This document shows, piece by piece, positions 43,096-51,460 of a stretch of DNA of 64,000 nucleotides. The DNA lies in NCBI GenBank assembly GCA_031411655.1, contig JANOBM010000247.1, positions 62,001 to 126,000 on the forward strand, written 5' to 3'. The notes under the pieces were generated by a model that saw nothing but the letters and a program-made list of their open reading frames with translations, was not told the DNA's origin and made no database searches. A program made the translations under genes and the position numbers. The stretch comes from UBA6163 sp031411655. GTDB lineage: Bacteria; Planctomycetota; Planctomycetia; Pirellulales; Pirellulaceae. Each line of letters opens with the position of its first letter. The stretch's first letter is position 1.

Positions 43096-43876
43096 GAAGG
43101 GTCAGCTTGGCAGGCGAAAAGGTGAGGGGAGGGCATCCGAGACTGGATCCGCTAATGCAGTCTGGCCGTTTGCACGCAGCATGGAATATGTCTTACCAAA
43201 AGACAATTCCCCCAATTGAAATGCTCGGCAATTCTTGCGAGTTAGCCAGCATTGGCCCTATAGAAAGTGTCGTTTTTTATTTCATTTTGCTGGAAACGCC
43301 CTCACAGCGCGTCTAGCCTCCCAATCGGTTTACTTCGCTACCTCGAGATCTCGCTTTTTTCTATCGCAATTGGAGCGTCCCGATTTGAAATACCGCGGCC
43401 CCCTAGGCATTCGAAATCGATGCGTCCTCTTTCGGACGTTGGCACCTTGTAGCCCTACCTCCTCATTCGAATCGGTGGATGTGAACGCGACGGTCGTTCA
43501 ACTCACCCCAGTCCATGGTGTGTTCAAAAAGCAATTTTGATTTCGCTTGACTCAACGGCCAATGATGGTGCCATGGTGTCACAGCATGAGTTCCCGCCAC
43601 CGAACTCTTTAAAGGTCGTCCGCGCGATCTTGCTGACTGCCGTTTGTGGCTACTTCCAAAAAGCAATCGAACACCCACTCGATGCGTGCACAACGGAGTC
43701 GTTGCCTAGACCTGCATTGCTGCAGAGGGAAAGACGCAATCGCAGGCCTCGCGATTCTCATTGGAAGGAATGCCACCAGAAGGTAGTCGCGCAAAAGTCG
43801 ATTCTAAAGGCACAAGGCATTGCGAGCCCCTGCCGACGACTCTCGGGCCGCATGCCTGCATGCGGCCCGAGGCGGA
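43096..43876. other. Long intergenic region upstream of pyc
   Basis: A 781-bp region between the start of pyc and the stop of the anti-sigma-like gene. The plus-strand frame 43537-43884 (115 residues) has no motif, and short minus frames are similar, so I do not call genes here. It holds the pyc promoter and, at its right end, a perfect hairpin. No tRNA or repeat was seen. Confidence 0.5.
43842..43871 (-). terminator. Perfect 14-bp hairpin just after the anti-sigma-like gene
   Basis: CTCGGGCCGCATGC is followed by two bases and its exact inverse complement. The hairpin begins 5 bp past the stop codon at 43877-43879 in the minus direction. It lacks a T tract, so it could be a Rho-independent-like terminator without U run, a transcript-stabilising structure, or a palindromic protein site. 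Confidence 0.6.
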
Positions 43877-45235
43877 CTACTTGACTTGTAATAAGAGTTG
43901 CGACGGAAAGTCGTCTAACGCGCTCGTCGATGGCGTTTGATTGCCGACCGCTTCAGGCGTCTCGATCCCCATCATCCCCGAACTTACCAAGTCTTGGCTC
44001 AGCGGGATGAAATCAAGGTCGCGAGCCAAGGGAAGTGACCGACCTTCGGTGATGACAAGGTTGCGAGCAAGGCCAGAGGGCGAGTCGTTTCGAACTTTGG
44101 TGGGATCGATCTCACGAAGCTCACCTACAGCAGCCAGCAATGGTGGCTCCGATAGGATAGTAAATCCAATTGAATCGAAAGACTCTGAGTTTGACATCAA
44201 GTAGGTCATTAGGCGATCGATTCGCTTTGCCGACGCCTCAATCAAAAAGAGTCGTTCTGTGGAACCGTTCGAATCGGCTGAGCCATCAATGATCATCTCG
44301 TTCTGCAAACTGGCCAGCACGTGGGGGCTGACTACATTGTCTTTGCCGAGACGAATATCGCTTGTACGTAAGGCCTCCTGGAGTGCCAATCGCTCACGGC
44401 CAACTTGCGTAAGTTCAACCGAAAGAACGATGACGTGGCCAAGCGGCGCTCTGTCTTTCACCATTGCATCCGCTGGGCTACCGGAGGGATTCGATTCGAG
44501 AGTCTTCGTATTGGCATCGACCGCAAGCATATCTTGCGTAACCATATCCTCGACTCCCCTCGTTCCCCCTGACGCGATCTCCGAGTTGGTACTGCTTATC
44601 CCCATCACCTTTGGACGGGAAGCATCCGGGACTGGCGAGTCGCTTGCTAACTGCTGAGGTGATAACGTCTGGTCCGCGGCGGCGACTGCCGTCCCACTCA
44701 AGGCTGAAGCGGCACTAGCGTCTGAGGGAACCCCGGAATCAAGCGGTATGTTCTTCGCAATCAAATCTGGGGCGTTCAGCTGTGCCCCGTCCAAGGTTGC
44801 CACGTTCGACTTTAAAACGCGAGGTGAGCCATGTTGCTTGTTCAGCGACACCATCACAAACAACGACGCCGCTAACGCTAACGCCGCGGCGGCCCATCGA
44901 CGCCCCGCACCGATTCGCTGGCGGTGGGGCAAAACGGAGCTTGCAGGCGCGACCTCCACTGGCAAGCTGACCTTATGCGAACCCTGGCGGTTAGGGGACT
45001 GGGAAAATGCGGCTTCGACGATCCGCTCGACACTCCCCGACGCAAGCCGCTGAGCTCGCAATCCGGCGAGGTTGGCCCGTAGGTCATCGCGAAGTTGTCT
45101 GAGGTCGTTTAATTCACTCAAGAGGCTGGGATCGTCAGCGGCAAACTGATCAAACTCAAGCTGCTCTTGATCACTCAGCTTGCCATCCAGGGCAGCGCTG
45201 AGCAGCGATTCACGATGATGGATTGGCAAAGGCAT
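43877..45235 (-). CDS. Membrane-anchored anti-sigma-like protein, orphan
   Basis: 452 residues. The N-terminal ~75 have the ESLLSAALDGKLSDQEQLEFDQFAADDPSL pattern of putative zinc-finger anti-sigma domains, but the His-Cys-Cys zinc site is absent. A membrane helix lies at ~113-131 (AAAALALAASLFVMVSL). The outer ~320 residues are low-complexity at first, then a folded region with VIVLSVELTQVGRERLALQEALRTS and FTILSEPPLLAAVGEL, of unknown type. No ECF sigma gene is next to it. I infer a transmembrane regulator whose sigma partner is encoded elsewhere. The gene ends at a perfect hairpin. Confidence 0.62.
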   Translation of the reverse strand: MPLPIHHRESLLSAALDGKLSDQEQLEFDQFAADDPSLLSELNDLRQLRDDLRANLAGLRAQRLASGSVERIVEAAFSQSPNRQGSHKVSLPVEVAPASSVLPHRQRIGAGRRWAAAALALAASLFVMVSLNKQHGSPRVLKSNVATLDGAQLNAPDLIAKNIPLDSGVPSDASAASALSGTAVAAADQTLSPQQLASDSPVPDASRPKVMGISSTNSEIASGGTRGVEDMVTQDMLAVDANTKTLESNPSGSPADAMVKDRAPLGHVIVLSVELTQVGRERLALQEALRTSDIRLGKDNVVSPHVLASLQNEMIIDGSADSNGSTERLFLIEASAKRIDRLMTYLMSNSESFDSIGFTILSEPPLLAAVGELREIDPTKVRNDSPSGLARNLVITEGRSLPLARDLDFIPLSQDLVSSGMMGIETPEAVGNQTPSTSALDDFPSQLLLQVK

Positions 45236-45486
45236 AGGAATTCATTCGAACCATGGAGGCGACAGAACATCCGTGTCAGTAGCGGTTTGTAACCGATTGC
45301 AAGGCTTGGCGTGAAAGCGACAAAAGCCCGTCGACATTTTTTGGTCATTATTTCGTTATAGCTTTGGGATGGAGGAACAGTCCAAAAAGTTCCGTCCCTC
45401 AGGCAATTTTTTCCGGTCCGGCTCGTGAGATGATTATCAAAAGTACTCATGAAATGGCGGAAAAAGGCGTTTTTTGCGATGTTTTC

Positions 45487-46020
45487 TCAGTCAAGTGGCG
45501 AGTCGCCCGCTGCCGGTGCGGTGGGGTCTGTCCCCGGAATTTCCCCTCGATATCTCGCCGCTTCGAGGAAGGATTCGAGCAACACCTGGGCGGCGATAGC
45601 GTCGATCTGTCTCGCTCGGGACTTGTTTTTTTTGCCTTTTGTGACGCCAACTCGCGACTGCGCCGCCGAGGTTGTGAACCGTTCGTCAAATAATCGCACG
45701 GGCAAATTCGTCGTATTTTGCAGCCAAACGGCAAATGTCCGTGCTTCCCGGCTCTTCTGGCTTTCTCCTCCATCGCAATGAATCGGTAAGCCGACGACGA
45801 AGCCTCGACCGTTTTCGCGACGAGCCAGATCACAAAAGTATCGTCCATCGACCTCTTTATTGACGACATGGTGAATCTCCAGAGGGCTGACGAGGATGCG
45901 GAGCGGATCGCAAACCGCAACTCCGATTCGGACTGTTCCAAAATCGACTCCCAGCAACCGTCCTGTGGATGGAAACGGCTCTTCGCATGGGGGCGTCGAT
46001 GCCGTTGATTCGATCGCCAT
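45487..46020 (-). CDS. ruvX: RuvX/YqgF family Holliday-junction resolvase-like protein
   Basis: 177 residues from the ATG at 46020; a longer frame to 46125 has an unlikely repeated head (SPAPKISPAP) from a short tandem duplication. Motifs of the RNase H-fold family are clear: LLGVDFGTVRIGVAVCDP, GFVVGLPIHCDG, VRLFDERFTTSAAQ and RARQIDAIAAQVLLESFLE, with the conserved acidic residues D, E and D. In E. coli YqgF is needed for 16S rRNA 5' end maturation, and related proteins cut Holliday junctions. The C-terminal tail after ARYRGEIPG is Pro/Ala-rich. Gaps of 250 and 190 bp separate it from its neighbours. Confidence 0.92.
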   Translation of the reverse strand: MAIESTASTPPCEEPFPSTGRLLGVDFGTVRIGVAVCDPLRILVSPLEIHHVVNKEVDGRYFCDLARRENGRGFVVGLPIHCDGGESQKSREARTFAVWLQNTTNLPVRLFDERFTTSAAQSRVGVTKGKKNKSRARQIDAIAAQVLLESFLEAARYRGEIPGTDPTAPAAGDSPLD

Positions 46021-46208
46021 GGTCAGGCTTGTCGGGGCTGGAGAAATTTTCGGGGCTGGAGAGACATGAGCATTTCGAGCGGCCACCACTACTGCTTCGT
46101 CAAATCTTGAAGCGTGGCTACCCAAAACTTAGATTGGTTGAAGCACTCGGTTTGCGATTCTACATCGGATGACGCGCCGACAGTTTGGGGCGCGAGAGCT
46201 TAGCGAAA

Positions 46209-49200
46209 CTATCGGCCGACGTTACTCGGAAGGGTTCCGAGCTGGACGCGATCAAGTTCAACGTTTTGAATTTCCATCGTTTTTGGATTGACAACCATTC
46301 GCTTCACTCCCCAACTCATCCCCGGTTGACCCGTCGGCAGCGTTTGATTCATGGATGCTCCGCGACCTGGTACGCCTTCGATGACAAATGTGTCCTTCGA
46401 CGCCGCATAAGAAGCACGTTCTGCCGTTCCGCTAAATAATCCTTTTTCATTGCGGGTTTGGAAGGCGACCGTTCCGATGGCCTCAAGTTCCCACGGGGCT
46501 GTTACCGGAGCCCAAGTACGCACTTCAGCGAGGCCGATCCGGATACGATCGCTTTCAAGCATCGTTTCTCCCAGCCTGAGCCCCTGCATTTGCGTGACCT
46601 CGATGACGTCGTCCCAAGATATCACCCGCCGGGACGCAATTCTCACGGCCCCGGTAAAGTCGAGATTTCGCCGATTGATGTCGGCGTCGAGCGATTGATC
46701 ATAGACAAGATGAACGCCGAACATCGACGATAGCTCGGGTTCAATGACGTTTGACGGTTGTGCAAACAGAGTGGGCGAGGCCGTTTCGAGCCAGGCGCGA
46801 TACCATCCCGGCCCAGGGCCCTGAAGCGTTCCGGGGCCAGGTTGAAGCGTCAGTTTAGGGGCGGCGAGCACGTGGCGAGCTTTACGTAGTCCATCCGAAT
46901 TCAATTGATTGGCGGTCACAAGCAATGGTTGGGTCACGGAGCTTGTAAGCGTGATGTGGTGAATGGTCGCCGAGCGAACGGATTCAACCTCGCGCACGCG
47001 GACGTCTTGATCAAGTACCAGTTGCAATTGGTCGCCCACCATTTGCACGTCCCAAAGATCTCGTTCTTCTCCCGCAACGAGGGTTGCGTGGATTTCTACG
47101 CCATCGCTTAGTACCGCAGTGCGCCCATCAAATACCATCTGCCCTTTCCATCGACAGACTGGCGCGGAGACCCATTCGATCTTACTAGGTATTGGCGTAC
47201 TGGTTGGGACATCGATCGGCGCGATCGGTATGCCGGCAGGAGTTTGCCGCGTGGCTTCAGTTCGCGTTGCAATGGCCGCGACCGATGGGAGCACTTGGGT
47301 CGGCATCCGAAATTCGCCCGCGTCTTTGATCCACACCACGTTGTCTGCCATCCGAACTTGAATCAAGGGACCGATGAAGTGGCCATCGCCTAGTTCGAAG
47401 CGTGCCGGTCGATCAACCCCACTGCCAATTTGTAACACATCGCTTCCGCCGCCATCGCTCAACACCAAACGATCGCCGGTCATGAGCGCTTGCAGGGGAC
47501 CACTTTGTGTTTCAATTTCATGGCGGAGCGAAACACTGCCTACGACGGTCAGGTCTCGGGCTGTGACATCGCCGCCAGACAGTTTCAGTTTTGCAGTGAT
47601 GACATCGCCGTGAATACTAGGGCGAGAACGGACAACCGGCGTCGAATTCGCAACTAGGGAGGCGTTGCCGGAATCTCCCTGCGGTTGTTTGATCCATCTC
47701 CGAATATCAACGTTATTGGCGGCTACGGATTGTGGATCCGGTGTACCCGATTGGGTCGGGGCGACTGGAGCAACATCAAAGTAGAGTTGAAGTAATCCCG
47801 TTGCCACTGCTATCGCAGGTGTCTCCAGCCTCACTTCCCCGTTTGCGAGGAAGCGACTCGGAGTCAACTTGGTCAATGTTTGCTTAGCCGCGCCTGCATC
47901 ATTGGAGGCCACCGGGAGAGTCGCCTCTTGCCGCATCTCAACGAATGCAGAATTACAACGGAACGTTCCGCCATCTGTCATCGTCGCGAGAACTTGTCCA
48001 TCAATCCTCAAGGCAAGCAAGTCTTTGTTTTCGAGTCGTTCAAATTTGATCCCGTTTTTCCATTGGAGTCGTTGGATCGGGATGTCCAGTCGTTGGGCTA
48101 CTTCCATTACACCCGGGCCAATCGCGTCAAAGGTACCCATCTGCTTCGGATCGGTTGGATTCACCAGGTAGTTCACTTGTCCGAAGTGCCATCGGTTTCC
48201 AGCGTAAGAAACCAGTACGCCTGCTGGACCACCCATCTGCAGCAGACCTGTGCGAGTATCAAATTCGATTTGTCCTGCGGCCAGATTCGCATCGAATGAT
48301 GGAAGGTTTGCACGGGCCGGCCGACCTACCGCAGTCATCGAAAGGAGGTAGTCTTGCAATTGCTCACCCACCTTCCGTTTGGCAAGCAGGTCCGTGAAAC
48401 GCATTCGAAGGCTGTCGCAATCAAACGAATCGATTTGATCGGATTCAATCGATGCTTGATGACGTAATTCCACTCGATCTTGAAGCGTGAGCTCTCCGGT
48501 GCCGAACTGAAAGACAACCTGGCCTCCACAACGAAGCGAAGCGAGTCCCGGCGGTAACCCCTGGTTGCTCGCTGTGGGAGCCTTAGGGGTTATCTGCGGA
48601 AGCAGTGACGGATGCGTCAAATCACGGGTTGCGAAGGTAGAAGGAGTCGCTTCCGTCGTTGTCGGTGGCGTGCGGCCCTCCCAGAGGCCACCAGGGGCCA
48701 GCGGTACAGTGAGTTCGTCAAGATAGATCAATTCCAATCGATCCAGAATTGAGGTCGTGTTGCTACCCGCTGCTGTGAGGCCCCCGGAAGTCGAGAGGTG
48801 CAAGGTTAAGTCACGGCCCCTGAGTTGAATGTCACCGAGCTGTACCTGGATCGGCTGTGTCGTCCACACCTTACGATGATCGATGCCTACTTCCGAGGCT
48901 TCGATCCGAATGCGCCTGGAGCCTGTATTACCACCGGGTAATGGGGGGCCGGAGTCGTGCTCATTACCAATGCCGTTGTGAATCGTCACCGCTCCGATCA
49001 TTCTGCCACGCTCGATAGGTGGGGCCCCTCCACTCAAGACATCGAGGGACTCGGTGAATTTTATCTCAGCCCCCTCTGAGGCATTGAGCACTAGCGGTGA
49101 ATCGCCCCTTAGGCCGATGACAACTGATACTGGCCATAGCTTCCACTGGTCATCACTTAGTTGTTCCCACTTCTCGAACAGCAAGACGCCATCGCGAGTG

Positions 49201-49409
49201 TAGAGCCGCTTGCAATTGCTGCGTTGCCAAGCGTCTGGTGGAAACAGTTGCTCCAGTTGATCGTCTTTGCGAAGTCCCGGTGAGCCTGCCATCGAGATTT
49301 CAGGTAGTGCGCTCGGTGCAAGCCAGACGACAAAAGTTGCCTGATAGATTCCACATGCGGCACCCAAGACGACAAAAGCAAAGAGATATTGAGCGATTCG
49401 ATGGAGCAT
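46209..49409 (-). CDS. Giant LptC/LptA-like envelope protein in the Kdo locus
   Basis: 1066 residues from the ATG at 49409; the frame continues to a TTG at 49463 but would overlap kdsC by 25 bp. A single N-terminal helix (YLFAFVVLGAACGIYQATFVVWL, ~8-30) anchors a very long beta-rich exported part. It has many repeats of the OstA/LptC kind: FTESLDVLSGG, IRIEASEVGIDHRKVWTT, LQDRVELRHQA, ITAKLKLSGGDVTARDLTVV, and SDGVEIHATLVAGEERDLWDV. LptC and LptA are ~190 and ~180 residues in proteobacteria, so this is roughly five times longer. Its place directly after kdsD-kdsC is the classic place of lptC. I infer an LPS-transport bridge with extra length. Confidence 0.72.
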   Translation of the reverse strand: MLHRIAQYLFAFVVLGAACGIYQATFVVWLAPSALPEISMAGSPGLRKDDQLEQLFPPDAWQRSNCKRLYTRDGVLLFEKWEQLSDDQWKLWPVSVVIGLRGDSPLVLNASEGAEIKFTESLDVLSGGAPPIERGRMIGAVTIHNGIGNEHDSGPPLPGGNTGSRRIRIEASEVGIDHRKVWTTQPIQVQLGDIQLRGRDLTLHLSTSGGLTAAGSNTTSILDRLELIYLDELTVPLAPGGLWEGRTPPTTTEATPSTFATRDLTHPSLLPQITPKAPTASNQGLPPGLASLRCGGQVVFQFGTGELTLQDRVELRHQASIESDQIDSFDCDSLRMRFTDLLAKRKVGEQLQDYLLSMTAVGRPARANLPSFDANLAAGQIEFDTRTGLLQMGGPAGVLVSYAGNRWHFGQVNYLVNPTDPKQMGTFDAIGPGVMEVAQRLDIPIQRLQWKNGIKFERLENKDLLALRIDGQVLATMTDGGTFRCNSAFVEMRQEATLPVASNDAGAAKQTLTKLTPSRFLANGEVRLETPAIAVATGLLQLYFDVAPVAPTQSGTPDPQSVAANNVDIRRWIKQPQGDSGNASLVANSTPVVRSRPSIHGDVITAKLKLSGGDVTARDLTVVGSVSLRHEIETQSGPLQALMTGDRLVLSDGGGSDVLQIGSGVDRPARFELGDGHFIGPLIQVRMADNVVWIKDAGEFRMPTQVLPSVAAIATRTEATRQTPAGIPIAPIDVPTSTPIPSKIEWVSAPVCRWKGQMVFDGRTAVLSDGVEIHATLVAGEERDLWDVQMVGDQLQLVLDQDVRVREVESVRSATIHHITLTSSVTQPLLVTANQLNSDGLRKARHVLAAPKLTLQPGPGTLQGPGPGWYRAWLETASPTLFAQPSNVIEPELSSMFGVHLVYDQSLDADINRRNLDFTGAVRIASRRVISWDDVIEVTQMQGLRLGETMLESDRIRIGLAEVRTWAPVTAPWELEAIGTVAFQTRNEKGLFSGTAERASYAASKDTFVIEGVPGRGASMNQTLPTGQPGMSWGVKRMVVNPKTMEIQNVELDRVQLGTLPSNVGR

Positions 49410-49438
49410 GGGATCGCGAGCGCGACGGCCGTCACGGT

Positions 49439-49987
49439 TCACGGCCGCGTATGCTCCTCCCAACGAGATTTTGCCTTGAGCAGACGCTCAATCAATTCTC
49501 GCACGCAACCGGTTCCTCCGCCTGAGGTCAGGCACCATCTTGCGACTCGCTTGACGTCGTCACTTGCGTCCGCCGGAGCGACGGCAAGGCCCACCGCTCG
49601 CATCACGGGAAGGTCGGGAAGGTCGTCGCCGATGTAGCAAACTTGCGAAGGATCGACCCCCGCTTGTTTCATCACATCGATCGCTGCCGGCAGCTTGTCA
49701 TCGAATCCTTGGCGAACGTGTGCAATCCCCAGCTCCGCAGCTCGCAATCGGACAATTTGACTATTTCGAGAAGTAATGATGCCAAATTGAAAGCCGCTAC
49801 GTTGCCATAATTTAATGCCAAGTCCATCGCGAACATGGAATACTTTTGTTTCTACTCCACTATTGTCATAAATGATGCGACCGTCCGTCATCACTCCATC
49901 GACATCCGAAAGAAGCATCTGGATCGGTGCGGCAATCGAACGTTCCGTTGCGCTAGGCGCTTGGTTGGGACTGGCGTCTATCACCAT
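49439..49987 (-). CDS. kdsC: 3-deoxy-D-manno-octulosonate 8-phosphate phosphatase
   Basis: 182 residues, a C0-type HAD phosphatase without cap. It dephosphorylates Kdo 8-phosphate in LPS inner-core synthesis. Motif I is LLSDVDGVMTDG with the nucleophile Asp, motif II is ITSRNS, motif III includes the Lys of FDDKLPAA, and motif IV is YIGDDLPDLPVM. The gene starts 4 bp after kdsD stops, so they are cotranscribed. A Kdo pathway implies a lipopolysaccharide-containing outer membrane. Confidence 0.94.
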   Translation of the reverse strand: MVIDASPNQAPSATERSIAAPIQMLLSDVDGVMTDGRIIYDNSGVETKVFHVRDGLGIKLWQRSGFQFGIITSRNSQIVRLRAAELGIAHVRQGFDDKLPAAIDVMKQAGVDPSQVCYIGDDLPDLPVMRAVGLAVAPADASDDVKRVARWCLTSGGGTGCVRELIERLLKAKSRWEEHTRP

Positions 49988-49991
49988 TGGC

Positions 49992-51092
49992 CTAGGCTCC
50001 CCGTCTCAGGCCAAGGATTGGATTGCTTGGCAGCGACAGGACAGCCGTTTCTGAACAACCTGCCCCGTCGATCTGGTCCAAATGCGGTGTGGATCCCTCG
50101 AGTGATATGACATCAGTGATATCCAATAACCCCACCGGATGGCCTTCATCATCGACGACCGGTAATTCGCTAATCCGACGTGTCGCTAGTATTTCAATCG
50201 CTTCGCCCAGCAGCGTGCCCCGCACGGCGCGTTGTACCGATTGTGTCATCACGGCTGAAACCGGCCCGTCCAGCAGACTGTCCCGCCTGGTTTCTAGTAA
50301 ACGCGCTAAATCGCTATCCGTGAAGATACCCGTAAGCCGACCGTTTTCATCTAGCAGCATCACGGCACCAGTTCTCCTACCGTTCCTCGCCGTGATCACC
50401 ATCGACTCTCGTACCGTACCCGAAGCAGGCGCGGTACGGCAGGCCGCCAACGGGCGCATGAACCGATCGACTGGCGCAAGTTTTTGACCCAGGCTTCCAC
50501 CCGGATGATAACGGGCAAAGTCACTAGCAACGAATCCGATCAAGCGGCTTGCTAAAAGTGCAATGGCGTCTCCCACCGCCATCATCACTGTCGTTGAAGT
50601 CGTCGGCGCCAAACCCAAAGGATCGGCCTCGTCATGTTTGCCTACGGGGACAACTAGATCGGCCATCCGCGCCAGCGGATTGTCTGCTGTCGCCGTTAAC
50701 GCGATCAGCCCCGAAGAATGTTCTTTCAAATGCGGCGCAATCCGAAGCACTTCTTCGCTTCGTCCGCTGTTGGAAATGGCCCAAACGATATCTTCTCGAC
50801 CGATGCGTCCCAAATCGCCGTGGATCGCTTCGCTGGGGTGAAGAAAGTGTGAACGATTGCCTGTGCTACACAAGGTCGCAACCAATTTCTGGCCGACGAG
50901 CCCCGCCTTTCCGACGCCTGTGACCACGACGGCTCCACGGCACGCAGCGGTGCGCTCGGCTGCCTCCACCGCTGCCGCCGACAGGCATTCCGCGACCTTC
51001 TTTAACGCTTGTCCTTCATCAGCAATCACTTGCCTTATGAATCGAAGTCGGTCGATCGGGACCAGCGGTGAATCGGAATCCGTTAGCGACAC
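49992..51092 (-). CDS. kdsD: Arabinose-5-phosphate isomerase (KpsF/GutQ family)
   Basis: 366 residues from GTG at 51092. It converts ribulose 5-phosphate to arabinose 5-phosphate, the first step to Kdo. The SIS domain (~40-190) has VVTGVGKAGLVGQKLVATLCSTG, LHPSEAIHGDLG and SNSGRSEEVLRI. Two CBS domains follow (~210-340): VMLLDENGRLTGIFTDSDLARLL and ISELPVVDDEGHPVGLLDITD. The final ~30 residues are specific to this protein. It overlaps nothing upstream but is followed within 5 bp by kdsC. No strong ribosome binding site is seen, so the start is the weakest part. Confidence 0.92.
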   Translation of the reverse strand: MSLTDSDSPLVPIDRLRFIRQVIADEGQALKKVAECLSAAAVEAAERTAACRGAVVVTGVGKAGLVGQKLVATLCSTGNRSHFLHPSEAIHGDLGRIGREDIVWAISNSGRSEEVLRIAPHLKEHSSGLIALTATADNPLARMADLVVPVGKHDEADPLGLAPTTSTTVMMAVGDAIALLASRLIGFVASDFARYHPGGSLGQKLAPVDRFMRPLAACRTAPASGTVRESMVITARNGRRTGAVMLLDENGRLTGIFTDSDLARLLETRRDSLLDGPVSAVMTQSVQRAVRGTLLGEAIEILATRRISELPVVDDEGHPVGLLDITDVISLEGSTPHLDQIDGAGCSETAVLSLPSNPILGLRRGA

Positions 51093-51460
51093 GCCGCGTC
51101 ATCCATGACAGAGTCGAGGTTAAGTTGAAAAGGGTAACGCCCGGCCTGAACCATAACGACCCGGTGCCCTGCGTCACAAGAGGAACCTGCCCGACACCGG
51201 ATGCTGCCTGCCGTCGTTTCGGTCTTCGGACTCCGCCCGATTCCGATAGGGGGTTGTGACGGAAGCGGTCGATCGACTTGAAAGGCATGATGATTGCTTG
51301 CCAAGCTAGCAATTCAAATCCACGTTTGGAATCGCCGCGCTGGTTAGCCGAGCCGGAGGTCAAGAGTGGACATTCTCGCTGACCCGATCAGTTGACCCGC
51401 AAGGCCACTGAATGCTGACACTGCACGCAACGGAGATGGGATCGTGTTGGTGTCATTCGC
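51093..51460. other. Intergenic region upstream of kdsD
   Basis: A 368-bp gap between the regulator gene stop and the kdsD start, both minus strand. Short open frames in it have no recognisable content. It must hold the kdsD promoter. No hairpin with a T tract was found. Confidence 0.45.

Noticed and set aside
43430..43490. TTCGAATC-like sequence suggesting a tRNA T-loop
   Set aside because: The flanking bases do not form a T stem, and no acceptor or anticodon arm can be built on either strand.
43537..43884. 115-residue plus-strand open frame upstream of pyc
   Set aside because: No motif, no ribosome binding site, and composition typical of a chance frame; it also runs into the hairpin and the end of the opposite gene.
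49410..49463. Longer start of the LptC-like gene overlapping kdsC
   Set aside because: It needs a TTG start and adds a basic stretch before the membrane anchor; the ATG at 49409 gives a normal N-terminal anchor with a 29-bp gap.
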